DNA from: Palleronia sp. LCG004
GTDB taxonomy: Bacteria > Pseudomonadota > Alphaproteobacteria > Rhodobacterales > Rhodobacteraceae
DNA: 64,000 bases
Direction of reading: 5' to 3'
Assembly: GCF_032931615.1 (NCBI RefSeq)
Contig: NZ_CP136759.1
Location: forward strand, 2,294,001-2,358,000
Below are positions 20,160-28,920 of this stretch, one piece after another. The stretch's first letter is position 1; each line of letters starts with the position of its first letter. Position numbers and translations under genes: made by a program. Under the pieces are notes generated by a model, which saw only the letters and a program-made list of their open reading frames with translations, was not told the origin of the DNA and made no database searches.

Positions 20160-21662
20160 ATGGCGAATACGCTCTTCGATGCACTCTATGCGCCGCATTC
20201 CGGCAAGGACCGGCCGTTCCTCCATCTGCCGGACGGATCGGACATCTCCTACGGGGCATTCGTCGATCGGGCGGCGCAGTTCGCCAATGCGCTTACCGCA
20301 CTCGGTGCAGAGCCGGGCGACCGCGTGGCCGTGCAAGTTGCAAAGCTGCCCGATACGCTCGCGCTCTTTGCCGGATGCACGCAGGCGGGGCTGATCTTCC
20401 TGCCGCTCAACACCGGTTATACCGCCGAGGAACTGGCATATTTCGTGACCGATTCGCAGGCGCGCATTCTGGTCTGCGCTCCGGAGAAGGAAGACGCCCT
20501 CGCCGATATCGCGCGTGCAGCCGGTGCCGAACTCCGCACTCTCGGGGCCGGAACGGGCAGTCTCGTAGACGCGGCGGACGCTGCACCGACGCGGTTCGAA
20601 ACGGTCGCGCGCGGTCCGGACGATCTTGCCGCATTCCTTTATACCTCGGGAACGACGGGGCGTTCGAAGGGTGCGATGCTGTCGCACCGGAACCTGCTGT
20701 CGAACGCCAGCACGCTGGTCGACCATTGGCGCTTCGACGAGAACGATGTCCTGCTGCACGCGCTGCCGATATTTCATACTCACGGGCTTTTCGTGGGGAT
20801 GAACGTGATGCTGCTGGCCGGTGGATCGGTCATCTTCCAGCAGGGCTTCGACCTCGAGCAGGTCGTCGGCGCACTGCCGGACGCCACCGTCATGATGGGC
20901 GTGCCGACATTCTACACGCGGCTGCTGTCGGATGACCGTTTCGACCGAGATCTGACCCGCAACATGCGGCTTTTCGTGAGCGGGTCCGCCCCCCTTCTCG
21001 CCGAGACGCACCGCGCCTTCGAGGAACGGACCGGGCACAGGATTCTCGAACGCTACGGCATGACAGAAACCAACATGAACATCTCGAATCCCTATGACGG
21101 CGAGCGGCGCGCGGGCAGCGTGGGCTTTCCGCTGCCGGGCGTCGAGATCGAGATCCGCGACCCCGAGACGGGCGAGGCGGTCGCACCGGGCGAAGTCGGA
21201 ATCATCGAGGTACGTGGCAAGAATGTCTTTCAGGGCTACTGGAACATGCCCGAGAAGACCGCCGAGGAACTGCGCGAGAACGGCTTCTTCATCACCGGCG
21301 ATCTGGGCCAACGCGACGCGGAGGGCTACGTCACGATCGTCGGCCGCGCGAAGGACCTCGTCATCTCGGGCGGTTACAACGTCTACCCAAAGGAGATCGA
21401 GGACATTCTCGACGACCAGCCGGGCGTGCTCGAATCCGCCGTCGTGGGCGTGCCGCATCCCGATTTCGGCGAAACCCCGGTCGCCTTTCTCGTACCCGAA
21501 GGCGACGGCCCGGATCTCGAAAACGTTCGTGCCGAGGTGGCGCGCCGCCTCGCCCGCTACAAGCACCCGCAGGGATACGAGCTGATCGAAGAGCTGCCGC
21601 GAAACACGATGGGCAAGGTTCAGAAAGCCGCTCTGCGCGAAAGGGCCGCGCATACGGAATAG
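20160..21662 (+). CDS. matB: Malonyl-CoA synthetase-like acyl-CoA ligase
   Basis: A 500-residue ANL-superfamily adenylating enzyme. The ATP loop is YTSGTTGRSKGAM, the A5 motif ERYGMTETNMN, the hinge motif GRAKDLVISGGYNVYPKE and the catalytic Lys lies in RNTMGKVQK. Length and pattern match MatB, which makes malonyl-CoA (or methylmalonyl-CoA) from the free acid, CoA and ATP; a related dicarboxylate or acyl substrate cannot be excluded. The gene is 4 bases downstream of trxB with GGGAA as a weak ribosome-binding site, and no malonyl-CoA decarboxylase is nearby. Confidence 0.82.
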   Translation: MANTLFDALYAPHSGKDRPFLHLPDGSDISYGAFVDRAAQFANALTALGAEPGDRVAVQVAKLPDTLALFAGCTQAGLIFLPLNTGYTAEELAYFVTDSQARILVCAPEKEDALADIARAAGAELRTLGAGTGSLVDAADAAPTRFETVARGPDDLAAFLYTSGTTGRSKGAMLSHRNLLSNASTLVDHWRFDENDVLLHALPIFHTHGLFVGMNVMLLAGGSVIFQQGFDLEQVVGALPDATVMMGVPTFYTRLLSDDRFDRDLTRNMRLFVSGSAPLLAETHRAFEERTGHRILERYGMTETNMNISNPYDGERRAGSVGFPLPGVEIEIRDPETGEAVAPGEVGIIEVRGKNVFQGYWNMPEKTAEELRENGFFITGDLGQRDAEGYVTIVGRAKDLVISGGYNVYPKEIEDILDDQPGVLESAVVGVPHPDFGETPVAFLVPEGDGPDLENVRAEVARRLARYKHPQGYELIEELPRNTMGKVQKAALRERAAHTE

Positions 21663-21764
21663 CGGGATTTCGCTGGCATGGCCTTGCCAAGCCGGATTGC
21701 GTCGGGCTAGGGGCCATGCAACTTACCCGCCCCTGCGACATTCGTTCCCAATCCGAGTTTTCCG

Positions 21765-23477
21765 ATGCAAATCCCGAACCTTGCCCCGATCCCCGAACTT
21801 TACGTCTCCTATGACAGTGCCCAGAAGCTGAAATCCGAAGCGGGTGACCTGCCGAGCCTCGACCTGACGCCGCGCCAGATCTGCGATCTCGAGCTGCTGA
21901 TGAACGGCGGCTTCGCCCCGCTGAAAGGGTTCCTCGGGCGCGCGGATTACGACGGTGTGGTCGAGAAGATGCGGCTCGCCGACGGGACGCTCTGGCCCAT
22001 GCCGATCACGCTCGACGTCAGCGAGGCCTTCTCCGAGGGGATCGAGGAAGGGCAGGACATCGCGCTTCGCGACCAGGAAGGCGTGATCCTCGCCACCATG
22101 ACGATCACCGACAAGTGGGTGCCCGAAAAATCGCGCGAAGCCGAGATGGTCTTCGGTGCGAACGACGAGGCGCATCCGGCCGTCGACTACCTGCACAACC
22201 GCGCCGGCAAGGTCTATCTCGGTGGCCCCGTCACCGGGATCCAGCAGCCGGTCCATTATGATTTCCGCGCCCGCCGCGACACTCCGAACGAGCTTCGGGC
22301 CTATTTTCGCAAGATGGGCTGGCGGCGTGTCGTCGCGTTCCAGACACGCAACCCGCTCCACCGCGCGCATCAGGAACTGACCTTCCGTGCCGCAAAGGAG
22401 GCTCAGGCGAACCTCCTCATCCATCCTGTCGTGGGGCTGACGAAGCCGGGTGACGTGGACCATTTCACGCGCGTGCGTTGCTACGAGGCCGTGCTCGACA
22501 AGTATCCATCCGCAACCACGACCATGTCGCTGCTGCCGCTCGCCATGCGGATGGCCGGCCCGCGCGAGGCCGTCTGGCACGGGCTCATCCGCCGGAATTA
22601 CGGCTGCACCCACTTCATCGTGGGTCGCGACCATGCCGGGCCCGGCAAGAATTCCGCCGGTGAGGATTTCTACGGCCCCTACGACGCGCAGGACCTCTTC
22701 CGCGCCCATCAGGACGAGATGGGCATCGAAATGGTCGACTTCAAACACATGGTCTATGTGCAGGAGCGCGCGCAATACGAGCCCGCCGACGAGATCGCCG
22801 ATCAGGACAAGGTCACGATCCTCAACATCTCGGGCACCGAACTGCGCCGCCGTCTGGCCGAGGGCCTCGACATTCCCGACTGGTTCAGCTTCCCCGAAGT
22901 GGTTCAGGAGCTGCGTCGCACCCGTCCGCCGAAGGCGCAGCAGGGCTTCACGGTGTTCTTCACCGGTCTTTCGGGCAGCGGCAAGTCGACCATCGCCAAC
23001 GCGCTGATGATGAAGCTGATGGAGATGGGCGGACGCCCCGTCACCCTGCTCGACGGCGATATCGTGCGGAAGAACCTCTCCTCCGAGCTCGGCTTCTCCA
23101 AGGAGCATCGCGACCTCAACATCCGCCGCATCGGCTATGTCGCGAGCGAAATCACAAAGAACGGCGGCATCGCCATCTGCGCACCGATCGCGCCCTACGC
23201 CACGACCCGCCGTGCCGTCCGCGAGGATGTCGAGAGCTTCGGCACCTTCGTGGAGATCCACGTCGCGACCAGCCTCGAGGAATGCGAGCGGCGCGACCGC
23301 AAGGGGCTCTACAAGGCCGCGCGCGCAGGCAAGATCAAGGAATTCACCGGCATCTCGGATCCCTATGACGAGCCGGTCAATCCCGAACTGCGCATCGACA
23401 CCGAATCGACCGATGTCGACCATTGCGCCCATCAGGTCCTGCTCAAGCTCGAAAGCCTCGGGCTGATCGCCGCCTGA
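21765..23477 (+). CDS. Bifunctional sulfate adenylyltransferase / adenylylsulfate kinase
   Basis: A 570-residue fusion. Residues about 1-385 are a PUA-like domain plus ATP sulfurylase with QTRNPLHRAH at 193-202 and GRDHAGPG at 287-294, which makes APS from sulfate and ATP. Residues about 393-570 are APS kinase (CysC) with P-loop GLSGSGKS at 401-408 and the LDGDIVRKNLS and NGGIAICAPIAPY blocks, which makes PAPS. Sat-CysC fusions are typical of marine Rhodobacterales. Neither half shows a broken motif, so both activities are expected. It is preceded by a 102-base spacer and followed by a hairpin; the next gene is unrelated phoX. Confidence 0.95.
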   Translation: MQIPNLAPIPELYVSYDSAQKLKSEAGDLPSLDLTPRQICDLELLMNGGFAPLKGFLGRADYDGVVEKMRLADGTLWPMPITLDVSEAFSEGIEEGQDIALRDQEGVILATMTITDKWVPEKSREAEMVFGANDEAHPAVDYLHNRAGKVYLGGPVTGIQQPVHYDFRARRDTPNELRAYFRKMGWRRVVAFQTRNPLHRAHQELTFRAAKEAQANLLIHPVVGLTKPGDVDHFTRVRCYEAVLDKYPSATTTMSLLPLAMRMAGPREAVWHGLIRRNYGCTHFIVGRDHAGPGKNSAGEDFYGPYDAQDLFRAHQDEMGIEMVDFKHMVYVQERAQYEPADEIADQDKVTILNISGTELRRRLAEGLDIPDWFSFPEVVQELRRTRPPKAQQGFTVFFTGLSGSGKSTIANALMMKLMEMGGRPVTLLDGDIVRKNLSSELGFSKEHRDLNIRRIGYVASEITKNGGIAICAPIAPYATTRRAVREDVESFGTFVEIHVATSLEECERRDRKGLYKAARAGKIKEFTGISDPYDEPVNPELRIDTESTDVDHCAHQVLLKLESLGLIAA

Positions 23478-23491
23478 GGCGTTGAGCTTCC

Positions 23492-23523
23492 GCGATCCCG
23501 GTCACGTCTCGACCGGGGTCGCG
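23492..23523 (+). terminator. Hairpin after sat-cysC
   Basis: Stem GCGATCCCGGTC / GACCGGGGTCGC with one G-U pair and an 8-base loop, 14 bases after the stop. There is no T-tract, so termination would be weak or factor-assisted. Its right arm touches the putative Pho box. Confidence 0.45.
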
Positions 23524-23538
23524 TCACCAAAGCTTCAT
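23521..23538 (+). promoter_or_regulatory. Putative Pho box of phoX
   Basis: GCGTCAC-CAAA-GCTTCAT has the 7-4-7 layout of a PhoB site, with TCA conserved in both half-sites, though each half matches the consensus CTGTCAT at only 4 of 7 positions. TATATT at 23558-23563 can serve as -10. It is 68 bases upstream of the phoX start, and PhoX genes are usually under PhoB control. The inverted repeat GCTTCA/TGAAGC at 23532-23549 overlaps it. Confidence 0.4.
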
Positions 23539-23605
23539 GTAACTGAAGCGGGAACGATATATTCGAACTCTATCTCGGCTGCGCAGACATCAGGAAAGCG
23601 TAGCC

Positions 23606-25519
23606 ATGAAAGACCTCAAAGCCACATCGCATCTCAGCTGGGACGAGTGGGACGAGCTGAACGATCCCCGCCCCGAGCAGACCGATTTCGATGCCGTCGT
23701 CGCCAGCGCCATGTCGCGTCGCGGGTTCCTCGGCGGGGTTCTGGCCGTCGGTTCGGGTGCTGCGGTGATGGGTCTCGGCCCGCGCGCCGCCCAGGCGCAG
23801 ACGGCCGCCGGACGCTTCGCCTTCACACCGATCCCGATCCAAACCGACACCACCGTGCACGTGCCCGAAGGCTACAGCTGGCGTCCGGTCGCGAAATGGG
23901 GGCAGCCGCTCTTTTCCGGCGTCGAGGAGATGAGCGCGGACCGAGGCGTCTCTCTCGAAGCCTCCGACAAGGTCTTCGGCGAGAATACCGACGGCATGGA
24001 AGCCTTCGTCCATGACGGGCATCAGCTCATCGCGGTGAACCACGAATACGTCAATCCCGAGATCAACCTGCCCCATATCGAAGGCGGCATCCCGACCAAT
24101 GCCGACGAGGTCAGGATCCTGCAGAACATGCAGGGCGTCACCGTGATGGAGATCGCCGAAGGAGCCGAGGGTTGGGACATCGTGCTCGACAGCCCCTACA
24201 ACCGCCGCATCCACCACAACACGCCCATGCGGATCAGCGGCCCCGCCGCCGGTCACGACCTTCTGCGGACCGAGGCCGACCCCGAAGGTCGTGAAGCCTT
24301 GGGAACCCTCAACAATTGTGGGTCGGGCAAGACACCCTGGGGCACGTATCTGACCTGCGAGGAGAACTTCAACGGCTATTTCGGATCGACCGATGCCGAG
24401 CTCGAAGCCAACCTGCCCACGGATTACGGGCGCTACGGCATCTCGGCCCAAGGGCGCTACAATTACGAAGCGTTCGACGAACGTTTCGACGTGTCGAAGA
24501 CCCCGAACGAGCCGCGCCGCTTCGGTTATGTGGTCGAGATCGATCCGGCCGACCCCGAGAGCATGCCCGTCAAACGGACGGCGCTCGGACGTTTCAAGCA
24601 CGAGAACGCAGCAAGCGTGATCGCGCCCGATGGCCGTGTTGTCGTCTATCTCGGCGACGACGAGCGGGGCGAATTCCTCTACAAGTTCGTCTCGGACGCC
24701 TCCTATGACGAAGGCGGCGACACCTCGACATTGCTCGACGAGGGGCAGCTCTACGTTGCGAAGTTCAACGACGATATGACCGGCGAATGGATCGCGCTGA
24801 CGCCCGAGGCGACCGGCATGGCCGACGACGCCGAGATCGCGATCTTCACCCGGATGGCCGGGTCGGCAGTCGGCGCGACGACGATGGACCGCCCCGAATG
24901 GGTTGCCGTGAACCCCGTGGCGGTCGAGGCGTATTGCGCGCTTACCAACAACAGCAACCGGGGCGTTGCGCCGAATGCCGGAGGCGACGAGACCGCCGTG
25001 GGCGGCCCGAACCCGCGCTCGGAGAACGAATTCGGCCAGATCGTGCGCTGGTTCCCCGCGAACGAGGACCATGCCGACACGCAGTTCCGCTGGGATCTCT
25101 ACGTCATGGCCGGCAACCCCACCGTTCACGACGACGCATATGCCGGTTCAGACAACCTTCGGACCGCCGAGGAGAGCGAAACCGGCGTGGGCAATCTCTT
25201 CAACTCACCCGACGGAATGTCCTTCGACACGACCGGCATTCTGTGGATCCAGACCGACGGCGACGACACGAACGAGGGTGATTTCCAGGGGATGGGAAAC
25301 AACCAGATGCTCGCCGGCGATCCCGAAACCGGCCGGATCGAGCGCTTCCTGACGGGGCCGAACGGGTCCGAGGTGACGGGCCTCACCTGGTCCGACGATC
25401 TGCGGACGATGTTCGTGGGAATCCAGCACCCGAGCGCCCCCTTCCCCGACGGCGAAGGCATGCTGCCCCGCTCGGCCGTGATCCAGGTCGTCCGCGACGA
25501 CAAGGCGCAGATCGGCTAG
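23606..25519 (+). CDS. phoX: PhoX-family phosphatase (DUF839), Tat-exported
   Basis: A 637-residue periplasmic or secreted enzyme. The Tat signal is internal to a leading segment of about 36 residues: SRRGFLG at 37-43, hydrophobic stretch to about 58, then AAQAQ. The mature part is a PhoX/DUF839 beta-propeller with family blocks AVNHEYVNPE, GTYLTCEENFNGYF, RFGYVVEIDP and FKHENA. PhoX enzymes are calcium- and iron-dependent alkaline phosphatases that free phosphate from organic esters and are common in marine bacteria. A Pho-box-like site lies upstream and a good intrinsic terminator follows, so the gene is its own unit. Some DUF839 proteins have no shown phosphatase activity, so the exact activity is inferred. 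Confidence 0.9.
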   Translation: MKDLKATSHLSWDEWDELNDPRPEQTDFDAVVASAMSRRGFLGGVLAVGSGAAVMGLGPRAAQAQTAAGRFAFTPIPIQTDTTVHVPEGYSWRPVAKWGQPLFSGVEEMSADRGVSLEASDKVFGENTDGMEAFVHDGHQLIAVNHEYVNPEINLPHIEGGIPTNADEVRILQNMQGVTVMEIAEGAEGWDIVLDSPYNRRIHHNTPMRISGPAAGHDLLRTEADPEGREALGTLNNCGSGKTPWGTYLTCEENFNGYFGSTDAELEANLPTDYGRYGISAQGRYNYEAFDERFDVSKTPNEPRRFGYVVEIDPADPESMPVKRTALGRFKHENAASVIAPDGRVVVYLGDDERGEFLYKFVSDASYDEGGDTSTLLDEGQLYVAKFNDDMTGEWIALTPEATGMADDAEIAIFTRMAGSAVGATTMDRPEWVAVNPVAVEAYCALTNNSNRGVAPNAGGDETAVGGPNPRSENEFGQIVRWFPANEDHADTQFRWDLYVMAGNPTVHDDAYAGSDNLRTAEESETGVGNLFNSPDGMSFDTTGILWIQTDGDDTNEGDFQGMGNNQMLAGDPETGRIERFLTGPNGSEVTGLTWSDDLRTMFVGIQHPSAPFPDGEGMLPRSAVIQVVRDDKAQIG

Positions 25520-25548
25520 TTCCCCCCCGGATCCCGATCCGCGGACTG

Positions 25549-25576
25549 GGCGCGCCGGAAACGGCGCGCCTTTTTT
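25549..25576 (+). terminator. Rho-independent terminator of phoX
   Basis: GGCGCGCC, loop GGAAAC, GGCGCGCC, then six T. Each arm is itself palindromic. It lies 29 bases after the phoX stop and 22 bases before the convergent M3 peptidase stop; the T-tract is only on the plus strand. Confidence 0.9.
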
Positions 25577-25597
25577 GTCTGTCTGGATGAGTGACGA

Positions 25598-27637
25598 TCA
25601 GGCCGCGACGTCGAACCCCCGCCCCTTCAGGAGAGCTTCGGGGCCGGGCATCCTGCCGCGAAACGCCGTATAGGCATCCTGCGCTTCCTCGCGCCCGCCG
25701 GCCGAGAGGATATGCCGTTCCAGCTTCGCGGCGAGTTCGGGATCGAAGGGACCGCTCGCCTCTCCGAAGGCCGCGAATGCGTCCGCGTCCATGACCTCGG
25801 ACCACATGTAGCTGTAATAGCCCGACGAATATCCGTCGCCCGAGAAGACATGGGCGAAATGCGGCGTGGCATGACGCATGCCGATCGCGTGGGGCATCTC
25901 GATCCCCTCCAGGATCTCCTGCTGGGTGGCCATCGGATCTTCGGGGGCCTCGCCCGCATGGAATTCAAGATCGACGAGCGCGGATCCCACATATTCGACC
26001 GTCTGAAAGCCCATGTCGTAGGTATTCGCGGCCAGAAGCCTCTCGAGCATGTCGCGCGGCATCGGCTCGCCCGTCTCGGCATGCGTCGCGAATGTCTCGA
26101 GCACTTCGGGCACTTCCAGCCAATGCTCGAAAAGCTGGCTCGGCAGTTCGACGAAGTCGCGTGCGACCGACGTACCGCTCATCGATTCGTAGGTCACGTC
26201 CGACAGCATCTGGTGCAGCGCATGGCCGAATTCATGGAAAAGCGTGCGTGCGTCGTCGTAACTCAGCAGCGCGGGTTTGCCCTTGGGAGGCTTCGCGAAA
26301 TTGCAGACGTTGACCACGATCGGCCGGATATCGCCCGCGAGTTTCTGCTGGCTGCGTATGGCCGAACACCACGCGCCCGAGCGCTTGGACCCGCGCGCGA
26401 AGTAATCGCCCAGGAAGATCGCCATGTGGCGTCCATCGCGTGTCACTTCCCACGCGCGGACATCCGGATGGTAGAGCGGCACGTCGACAGGCCGGAATTC
26501 CAGTCCGAAGAGCCGGTTCGCGCAATCCATCGCCGCCTCGATCATCCGGTCGAGCTGCAGATACGGCTTCAGTGCGCTTTCATCGAGATCGTGCTCTTCC
26601 GCACGGCGCTTTTCGGAATAATAGCGCCAGTCCCAGGGCTCGAGCTCACCGTTGACACCGTCGTTGTGCATCATCGCCGCGAGCCGTTGCTGGTCCTCCA
26701 TCGCGGAGGCCCGGGCGGGTTCCCATACACGCATGAGAAGGTCGCGCACCGCTTCGGGGGTGCGTGCCATCTCGGTCTCGAGCTTGAACTCAGCGAAGCT
26801 GTCATAGCCCAGAAGTCCCGCGCGTTCCTCACGAAGTGCGAGGATCTCGGCCGCGATGGCGCGGTTGTCGGTCTCGCCGCCATTGGCACCCCGCGCGGTC
26901 CATGCCTTGTGCGCCGTCTCGCGCAGGTCGCGGCGCGGCGAGAATAGCAGGAACGGCACGATGATCGAGCGCGACAGCGTGATCGCCGGACCGCCGAGGC
27001 CCTTTGCTTCGCCCGCCGCTTCGGCCGCTTCGACGACGAAATCGGGCAGCCCTTCAAGGTCGCCGGGCGCGAGCGCCATGTGCCAGTCACGCTCGTCCGC
27101 AAGCAGGTTCTGCGAAAACTGCACACCGAGCGAGGAAAGCCGCTCGGCCACCTGCGCGAGCCGGTCCTTGGCGATCCCCTCGAGCTCGGCCCCGCGGCGC
27201 ACGAATGACCGTCGCGTGAGGAAGAGAAGCCGTGCCTGCTCGTCGGTCAGGTCGAGGTCGTCGCGGGATTGCCAGAGCGTCTCGATCCGCGCGAAGAGCT
27301 TTTCGTTCTGCGACACTTCCGACGAATAGGCCGAAAGCCTGGGCGAGAACTCCCGGCTCAGCGCCTCGCGCCGTGCGTTGCTGTCGGCACCGGCGAGGTT
27401 GTAAAAGACGCCCAAAACCTTGCCGAGCGTCTCGTCGGCGCGCTCCAGCGCCTCGATCGTGTTGGCGAAGGTCGGGTCGGCCTCGTTGTCGGCGATCGCC
27501 GCGACATTGGCACGCGCCTCCGACAGGGCCGCGTCGACCGCCTCCTCGAAATGGTCGTCCTCGATCCGCTCGAAGGGCGGCATCTCGTAAGGGGTCGTCC
27601 AGTCGTCGAGAAGGGGATTGGTCACTTGGTGCTCCAT
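25598..27637 (-). CDS. M3 family metallopeptidase (oligopeptidase A / Dcp type)
   Basis: A 679-residue cytoplasmic zinc peptidase. The zinc site is HEFGH at residues 468-472, with the third ligand Glu497 in FVELPSQ. The N-terminal part is the helical neurolysin-like domain. The SSGYYSYMWSEV stretch near the C-terminus is the M3A substrate-binding Tyr block. Such enzymes degrade short peptides, including cleaved signal peptides. No signal peptide is seen. ATG 27637 (MEHQVTNPLL) is preferred over the GTG at 27652. The hppD gene lies upstream on the same strand, 62 bases away, with a hairpin between them. Confidence 0.92.
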   Translation of the reverse strand: MEHQVTNPLLDDWTTPYEMPPFERIEDDHFEEAVDAALSEARANVAAIADNEADPTFANTIEALERADETLGKVLGVFYNLAGADSNARREALSREFSPRLSAYSSEVSQNEKLFARIETLWQSRDDLDLTDEQARLLFLTRRSFVRRGAELEGIAKDRLAQVAERLSSLGVQFSQNLLADERDWHMALAPGDLEGLPDFVVEAAEAAGEAKGLGGPAITLSRSIIVPFLLFSPRRDLRETAHKAWTARGANGGETDNRAIAAEILALREERAGLLGYDSFAEFKLETEMARTPEAVRDLLMRVWEPARASAMEDQQRLAAMMHNDGVNGELEPWDWRYYSEKRRAEEHDLDESALKPYLQLDRMIEAAMDCANRLFGLEFRPVDVPLYHPDVRAWEVTRDGRHMAIFLGDYFARGSKRSGAWCSAIRSQQKLAGDIRPIVVNVCNFAKPPKGKPALLSYDDARTLFHEFGHALHQMLSDVTYESMSGTSVARDFVELPSQLFEHWLEVPEVLETFATHAETGEPMPRDMLERLLAANTYDMGFQTVEYVGSALVDLEFHAGEAPEDPMATQQEILEGIEMPHAIGMRHATPHFAHVFSGDGYSSGYYSYMWSEVMDADAFAAFGEASGPFDPELAAKLERHILSAGGREEAQDAYTAFRGRMPGPEALLKGRGFDVAA

Positions 27638-27664
27638 CTTTCGGGATATCACACCCGACCTATG

Positions 27665-27695
27665 GCGCGGGGGGCGGCATTGCCACCCCCGGCGC
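27665..27695 (-). terminator. Hairpin between hppD and the M3 peptidase gene
   Basis: On the plus strand GCGC-GGGGGG-CGGCA pairs with TGCCA-CCCCC-G-GCGC (one G-U, one bulge). It lies 5 bases downstream of the hppD stop. No T-tract follows on the reverse strand, so partial termination or mRNA protection is likely. Confidence 0.45.
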
Positions 27696-27699
27696 GGGA

Positions 27700-28797
27700 T
27701 CAGGCCTTCTCGCTCAGCACGCCACGGGCGATCTGGTCGGCCTCGATCGATTCGAAGAGCGCCTTGAAGTTGCCCTCGCCGAAGCCGTCGTCGCCCTTGC
27801 GTTCGATGAACTCGAAGAAGATCGGTCCGATCACGGTCCTGGAAAAGATCTGCAGCAGGATCTTCGTCTCGCCGCCATCGACCACCCCCTCGCCGTCGAT
27901 GAGGATCCCGTGCCTCTTCATCCGGTCGAGCGGTTCGTCGTGGCCCGGCACGCGTTCGTGGCTCATGTCGTAATAGGTCTCGGGCGGGGCGGGCATGAAC
28001 TTGACGCCTTTGTCGGCGATCGCGTCCACCGACGAATAGATGTCGTGCGCCCCCACCGCGATGTGCTGGATCCCCTCGCCGTTGTAGCGTTTGAGATATT
28101 CGACGATCTGCCCCGTCTCGCCGCGATCCTCGTTGATGGGAATCCGGATGCGCCCGCAGGGCGAGGTCAGCGCGCGGGAGAACAGCCCGGAATGCTTGCC
28201 CTGGATGTCAAAGAACCTGATTTCCCGGAAGTTGAAGATGTCGCCGTAGAACCCGAACCAGACATCCATGTTGCCCTTGTGGACGTTGTGGGTGAGGTGA
28301 TCGAGATAGTAGAACCCCACACCTGCAGGATGCGCGTTCGAGATCCAGTCGAATTCGGAATTGTAGGGGTTCGCTTCGTAATAGTCCTCGATGAAGTAGA
28401 TGAGGCTGCCCCCGATCCCGACGATGGCGGGCACGTCCATCGTCTTGCCGGGACCATCATAGGCCTCGGCACCTTTCGACACGGCATGCGCGAAGGCGTG
28501 GTTCGCATCGACCACGCGCCATGCCATCGATGGTGCGCAGGGGCCATGCGCCTTCACGAACTCCCGCGCATGACTGCTCGGCTCGTCGTTGAGAACGTAG
28601 GTGATGTCGCCCTGCTGCCAGAGCTCGATGCGCTTGGTCTTGTGGTTTGCGGTATGCACGTATCCCATTCGCGAAAAGGTCTCCCGCAGTGCGTCGGGAT
28701 CCTCATGCGCGAATTCGACGAATTCGAACCCGTCCGTGCCGGCGGGATTGCTTTCGGTGATCTCGGCTTTCGGGGCGTCGTGCGGGAAAGGGCCCAT
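27700..28797 (-). CDS. hppD: 4-hydroxyphenylpyruvate dioxygenase
   Basis: A 365-residue vicinal-oxygen-chelate enzyme that converts 4-hydroxyphenylpyruvate to homogentisate in tyrosine breakdown. The 2-His-1-Glu iron site is readable: His167 (LDHLTHNV), His245 (IQHIAVGA) and Glu329 (IFFEF). The C-terminal FIERKGDDGFGEGNFKAL block is highly conserved in the family. ATG 28797 is chosen because GGAGGAAG lies just upstream. Homogentisate dioxygenase and the later pathway genes are not in this window. A possible promoter lies 83-110 bases upstream of the ATG, between hppD and moeB. Confidence 0.95.
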   Translation of the reverse strand: MGPFPHDAPKAEITESNPAGTDGFEFVEFAHEDPDALRETFSRMGYVHTANHKTKRIELWQQGDITYVLNDEPSSHAREFVKAHGPCAPSMAWRVVDANHAFAHAVSKGAEAYDGPGKTMDVPAIVGIGGSLIYFIEDYYEANPYNSEFDWISNAHPAGVGFYYLDHLTHNVHKGNMDVWFGFYGDIFNFREIRFFDIQGKHSGLFSRALTSPCGRIRIPINEDRGETGQIVEYLKRYNGEGIQHIAVGAHDIYSSVDAIADKGVKFMPAPPETYYDMSHERVPGHDEPLDRMKRHGILIDGEGVVDGGETKILLQIFSRTVIGPIFFEFIERKGDDGFGEGNFKALFESIEADQIARGVLSEKA

Positions 28798-28879
28798 GTG
28801 GCTTCCTCCGGTCGGTCGGAAAAAGCGTGCCCCAATTTCCGACATGAACGGAAGAGAACCCGGCCCGCGGGTATGCCGA

Positions 28880-28907
28880 AGATTATCCCGCGAAGAGTTC
28901 CTGTCAA
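28880..28907 (-). promoter_or_regulatory. Possible promoter of hppD
   Basis: On the reverse strand TTGACA (28907-28902) is followed after 16 bases by TAATCT (28885-28880). The -35 is perfect and the -10 is weak. It sits in the 123-base spacer between the moeB stop and the hppD start. Confidence 0.3.
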
Positions 28908-28920
28908 CAATACGGGAATG

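Noticed and set aside
23551..23577. GGAAC upstream of phoX as an ECF promoter
   Set aside because: No CGTT-like box follows at 16 or 17 bases, and a Pho-type arrangement fits better.
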